Assembly: GCA_036375275.1 (NCBI GenBank)
Contig: DASUSF010000410.1
Coordinates: 1 to 10,229, forward strand
Length of the DNA stretch: 10,229 bases
Direction: 5' to 3'
Source: DASUSF01 sp036375275
GTDB lineage: Bacteria; Pseudomonadota; Alphaproteobacteria; Geminicoccales; Geminicoccaceae
The notes under the pieces were generated by a model. The model did not search any database. It had not been told where the DNA came from and saw only the letters and a list, made by a program, of their open reading frames with translations. The translations under genes were made by a program, and so were the position numbers. Positions 8,084 to 10,229 of the stretch are shown here, in pieces (position 1 is the first letter of the stretch; each line of letters starts with the position of its first letter).

Positions 8084-9022
8084 TCAGCCGAGCCGCGCGC
8101 CGGCTGCGATCGGATGGCCCCGGAGGAATGCCTCGGCGGCAAGCGGCCGCGCCCCCTCCCGCTGAACGCGGGTGAGCCGGAGCGCGCCCTCGCCGCAGGC
8201 GACCGTCAGCCGGTCGTCGAGCACGAGACCCGGCGCGCCCGATCCCGGCGCCGGCTCTGCGCCGAGCACCCGCAGACGCCCGCCCTCCATCTCCGTCCAG
8301 CAGCCGGGCCAGGGCGTGAATGCCCGGACCTGACGCTCGAGCGCCGTCGCCGGCCGCCGCCAGTCGAGCCGCCCGGCCTCGCGGTCGAGCTTGGGCGCGT
8401 AGGTGACCCCGACCTCGGGCTGCGGCGTCGCGCTGGCGCGCCCGCGCGCGATCGCATCGACCACCTCGCCGATCATCCGCGCGGCACGTGCGGCAAGGGC
8501 GTCGTGCAGGTCCGATGCGGTCGCGCCCCGCTCGATCGCGACCTGCTCCAACGCCAGCACCGGCCCGGTATCGAGGCCCGGCCCCATCTGGAAGATGCTG
8601 ATCCCGCTCGTCTCGTCGCCGGCGAGGATCGCGTGCTGGATCGGCGACGCGCCCCGCCAGCGCGGCAGCAGCGAGGCGTGGATGTTGATGCAGCCGTGTG
8701 TCGGCGCATCGAGCACCGCCTGCGGCAGGAGCAGGCCGTAGGCCGCGACCACGCCGAGATCGGCGCCGAGCTCCCTGAAGCGCGCCTGGATCTCCGGATC
8801 GCGCAGCGTCGGAGGCGTCTCGACCGGGAGCCCCAGCCGCTCGGCGGCGGCATGGACCGGAGAGAGCGCGGGCCTGAGCCCCCGCCCCGCCGGGCGGGGG
8901 GGCTGGGTGTAGACCCCGATCACCCGGTGCCGGCTTCGCTCCAGCGCCTGGAGCGCCGGGACCGCGAAGCCGGCGGTCCCCATGAACACCAGCTCCAGCG
9001 ACCGGTCCGGCGGTGAAGGCAT
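8084..9022 (-). CDS. fmt: Methionyl-tRNA formyltransferase
   Basis: Fmt adds a formyl group from 10-formyltetrahydrofolate to methionyl-initiator tRNA. The protein has 312 residues, normal for the family. The N-terminal Rossmann-like domain holds the folate site: Asn113 and His115 in INIHASLLPRWRGASPIQHA (112-131) and Asp151 in GLDTGPVL (149-156) are the conserved catalytic trio. The loop QPPRPAGRG (40-48) matches the basic loop that contacts the acceptor stem of initiator tRNA. The C-terminal domain from about 210 is an OB-like fold with FTPWPGCW. The opening motif is FMGTAGFAVP where most homologues have GTP. The chosen ATG leaves about eight residues before the first strand; no closer start codon fits better. 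A 78-bp gap separates it from def, and its ribosome binding site is weak. Confidence 0.97.
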   Translation of the reverse strand: MPSPPDRSLELVFMGTAGFAVPALQALERSRHRVIGVYTQPPRPAGRGLRPALSPVHAAAERLGLPVETPPTLRDPEIQARFRELGADLGVVAAYGLLLPQAVLDAPTHGCINIHASLLPRWRGASPIQHAILAGDETSGISIFQMGPGLDTGPVLALEQVAIERGATASDLHDALAARAARMIGEVVDAIARGRASATPQPEVGVTYAPKLDREAGRLDWRRPATALERQVRAFTPWPGCWTEMEGGRLRVLGAEPAPGSGAPGLVLDDRLTVACGEGALRLTRVQREGARPLAAEAFLRGHPIAAGARLG

Positions 9023-9068
9023 CGGGTCTCGATTCCAGGTTGGCGCGGTGGCCGCTCGGTTCCACTTA

Positions 9069-9081
9069 GGCGCAGCGCGCC
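9069..9081 (-). other. Short hairpin in the def-fmt gap
   Basis: GGCGC-GCT-GCGCC on the minus strand forms a five-base-pair stem with a three-base loop, 20 bases after the def stop and 47 before the fmt start. TTGGCA just upstream and TAAGTG just after it are 18 bases apart and could be a weak promoter for fmt, with the hairpin lying in the spacer. Neither reading is strong. Confidence 0.2.
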
Positions 9082-9100
9082 ATCCTTGCCAAGCTCGGGT

Positions 9101-9622
9101 TCAGCCGCCGCCCCGGCCACCCTGCCGCTTGGCCTTGGCCAGCCGGCGCATGATCAGGGTCCGCTTGAGCGCAGAGAGCCGGTCGGTGAACAGGATACCG
9201 TCGAGGTGATCGACCTCGTGCTGCAGGCACCGGGCGAGGAGGCCGTCGGCCTCGATCTCCCGGGTTCCGCCCTCGCGATCGAGGTGGCGGAGCCGGATCC
9301 GCGCCGGCCGCGTCACCTCGCCGAACTGCTTGGGCAGGCTGAGGCAGCCCTCCTCTGCCGTGGTCTGCTCCTGCGAGCGCCAGACGATCTCGGGGTTGAT
9401 CACGAACAGGGGCGCGCGCGCGCCCTGCTCGCCGAGATCGGCGACGAACACCCGCTTCGGGATCCCGACCTGCGGCCCCGCGAGCCCGATCCCGGGCGCG
9501 GCGTACATGGTCTCGAGCATGTCGTCGAGCGCGGCCCGAAGCGCGTCGTCGATCCGGTCGACCGGGACAGCGGGGGTGGTGAGGCGCTTGTCCGGCGCCT
9601 CGATGATCTCGAGCGGGGCCAT
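9101..9622 (-). CDS. def: Peptide deformylase
   Basis: Def removes the N-formyl group from nascent proteins, reversing the mark that the neighbouring Fmt creates. It is a 173-residue type 1 metalloenzyme with all three signature motifs: GIGLAGPQVG (44-53, Gln51), EEGCLSLP (90-97, metal ligand Cys93) and QHEVDHLDG (134-142, ligands His135 and His139, catalytic Glu136). Motif 1 has Gly at residue 49 where most enzymes have Ala (GLAAPQ). The C-terminal tail from about 150 is a basic helix ending in a Gly-rich stretch; in E. coli the C-terminal helix docks on the ribosome near the exit tunnel, so a similar role is likely. The start agrees with the usual family N-terminus (MxxLxIxxxPDxRL). No Shine-Dalgarno sequence is seen before it. 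A likely promoter lies 36-64 bases upstream. Confidence 0.97.
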   Translation of the reverse strand: MAPLEIIEAPDKRLTTPAVPVDRIDDALRAALDDMLETMYAAPGIGLAGPQVGIPKRVFVADLGEQGARAPLFVINPEIVWRSQEQTTAEEGCLSLPKQFGEVTRPARIRLRHLDREGGTREIEADGLLARCLQHEVDHLDGILFTDRLSALKRTLIMRRLAKAKRQGGRGGG

Positions 9623-9657
9623 GGGGGATGATCGACTTCGTGACTCTTCGGCGGCGA

Positions 9658-9686
9658 GGCTTAGGTGGCAGCGCCGGAAAGGTCAA
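9658..9686 (-). promoter_or_regulatory. Candidate promoter for def-fmt-truA, within an inverted repeat
   Basis: On the minus strand TTGACC (9686-9681, five of six consensus positions) and TAAGCC (9663-9658, a weak -10) are 17 bases apart. Transcription would start near 9651, about 28 bases before the def ATG. The -35 box lies in the loop between perfect seven-base inverted repeats AGCGCCG (9696-9690) and CGGCGCT (9676-9670), the first of which touches the recR stop codon. Confidence 0.4.
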
Positions 9687-9695
9687 TTGCGGCGC

Positions 9696-10229
9696 TCATT
9701 CGACCGGCTGCCGGGCCCGGAGCGCCGCCTCCAGCGTGCCTTCGTCGAGGTAGTTGAGCTCGCCGCCCACCGGCACGCCGCGACCCAGCCGGGTGACCTC
9801 GACCGGCCGGCTCGCGAGCCGCTCCGCGATGTAGTGGCCGGTCATCTGGCCGCTCACCGTGGCGCTGGTCGCGAGGATGATCTCGCTCACCCCGTCGGCC
9901 TCGGCGCGCGCCAGCAGGCGATCGATGCCGAGGTCCTCAGGGCCCACCCCGTCGAGCGCCGAGAGGGTCCCGCCGAGCACGTGGTAGCGGCCGCGGAACA
10001 GGCCGGCCCGTTCCATCGCCCAGAGGTCGTCCACGTTCTCGACCACCAGGATCTGGTGCGCATCGCGCTCCGGCGAGGTGCAGATCCAGCAGGGATCGGC
10101 GCCGTCGAGGTTGTTGCAGAGCGAGCACGGCCGGATCTCGTCCGCGGCGCGCTCCAGCGCACGCATCAGGTCGCGCAGCGCCGTCTCGCGATGCTTCAGG
10201 AGATGGAGCGCCGTCCGCCGCGCCGAGCG
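9696..10229 (-). CDS. recR: Recombination protein RecR, 5' end cut by window edge
   Basis: RecR works with RecF and RecO to load RecA onto single-stranded DNA in gap repair. The frame stays open to the right edge, giving 177 codons plus the TGA at 9696-9698; family members have about 200 residues, so roughly 20-25 N-terminal residues are missing. The edge sequence reads SARRTALHLLKHRETALRDL, part of the N-terminal helix-hairpin-helix region. Next is the four-cysteine zinc finger (CSLC, then CWIC). The Toprim domain follows with ILVVENVDDLWAMERAG and YHVLGGTLSALDGVGPEDL; SPLDG is more usual than SALDG. The C-terminal segment has GRGVPVGGELNYLDEGTL, typical of RecR. In many bacteria recR follows dnaX and ybaB, which would lie to the right. 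It precedes def by 73 bases on the same strand. Confidence 0.96.
   Translation of the reverse strand, partial: RSARRTALHLLKHRETALRDLMRALERAADEIRPCSLCNNLDGADPCWICTSPERDAHQILVVENVDDLWAMERAGLFRGRYHVLGGTLSALDGVGPEDLGIDRLLARAEADGVSEIILATSATVSGQMTGHYIAERLASRPVEVTRLGRGVPVGGELNYLDEGTLEAALRARQPVE

Noticed and set aside
8877..8904. Very GC-rich hairpin inside fmt (C-run followed by G-run).
   Set aside because: It falls in codons for the conserved Pro/Arg/Gly loop PPRPAGRG, so codon and residue bias explain it; no sign of a separate element.
6602..9016. Open frame of 804 codons on the plus strand through the membrane-protein gene and across truA and fmt.
   Set aside because: It crosses three real genes and two gaps, has no recognisable domain and reads as Arg/Pro/Ala-rich antisense shadow.

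Overview
This window is very GC-rich (about 70% by eye, not computed). It reads as a chromosomal segment from an alphaproteobacterium, possibly of the Rhodospirillales type. That placement is inferred from the base composition, the strong third-position G/C preference, the succinylase branch of lysine synthesis, and the recR-def-fmt-truA gene string. No tRNA, rRNA, CRISPR array, insertion sequence or phage gene was seen.

Layout. (1) Positions 1-1008, plus strand: the 3' end of an RTX-type calcium-binding secreted protein whose start lies left of the window. (2) 1009-1284: a non-coding gap between two converging genes, holding GC-rich inverted repeats and an 18-bp perfect palindrome over the next stop codon. 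(3) 1285-4526, minus strand: a two-gene unit, a D-2-hydroxyacid dehydrogenase of the GlcD/D2HGDH type followed by a large acyl-CoA dehydrogenase; the genes overlap by ATGA. (4) 4527-4648: a compact divergent promoter region. (5) 4649-7241, plus strand: dapD, dapE and a small multi-pass membrane protein, tightly coupled. (6) 7242-7342: a convergent gap with a possible hairpin. (7) 7343-10229, minus strand: recR (cut by the right edge), def, fmt and truA, read in the order recR, def, fmt, truA.

How the genes work together. DapD and DapE carry out the first and last succinyl-dependent steps from tetrahydrodipicolinate to LL-diaminopimelate, for lysine and peptidoglycan. Def and Fmt are the paired enzymes that remove and add the N-formyl group of initiator methionine. 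TruA makes pseudouridine in the tRNA anticodon arm, and RecR loads RecA during recombinational repair. The two flavoenzymes of region 3 belong to families that often pass electrons to electron-transfer flavoprotein, so they may serve one catabolic route, but the substrate cannot be read from the sequence.

Most of the window is core housekeeping DNA, and I found no convincing new multi-gene system. The points most worth a second look are the duplicated two-module structure of the RTX protein tail, the back-to-back divergent promoters (one of which could yield a leaderless mRNA), the coupled pair of flavoenzymes, the unidentified membrane protein locked into the dapDE unit, and palindromic elements at gene ends.
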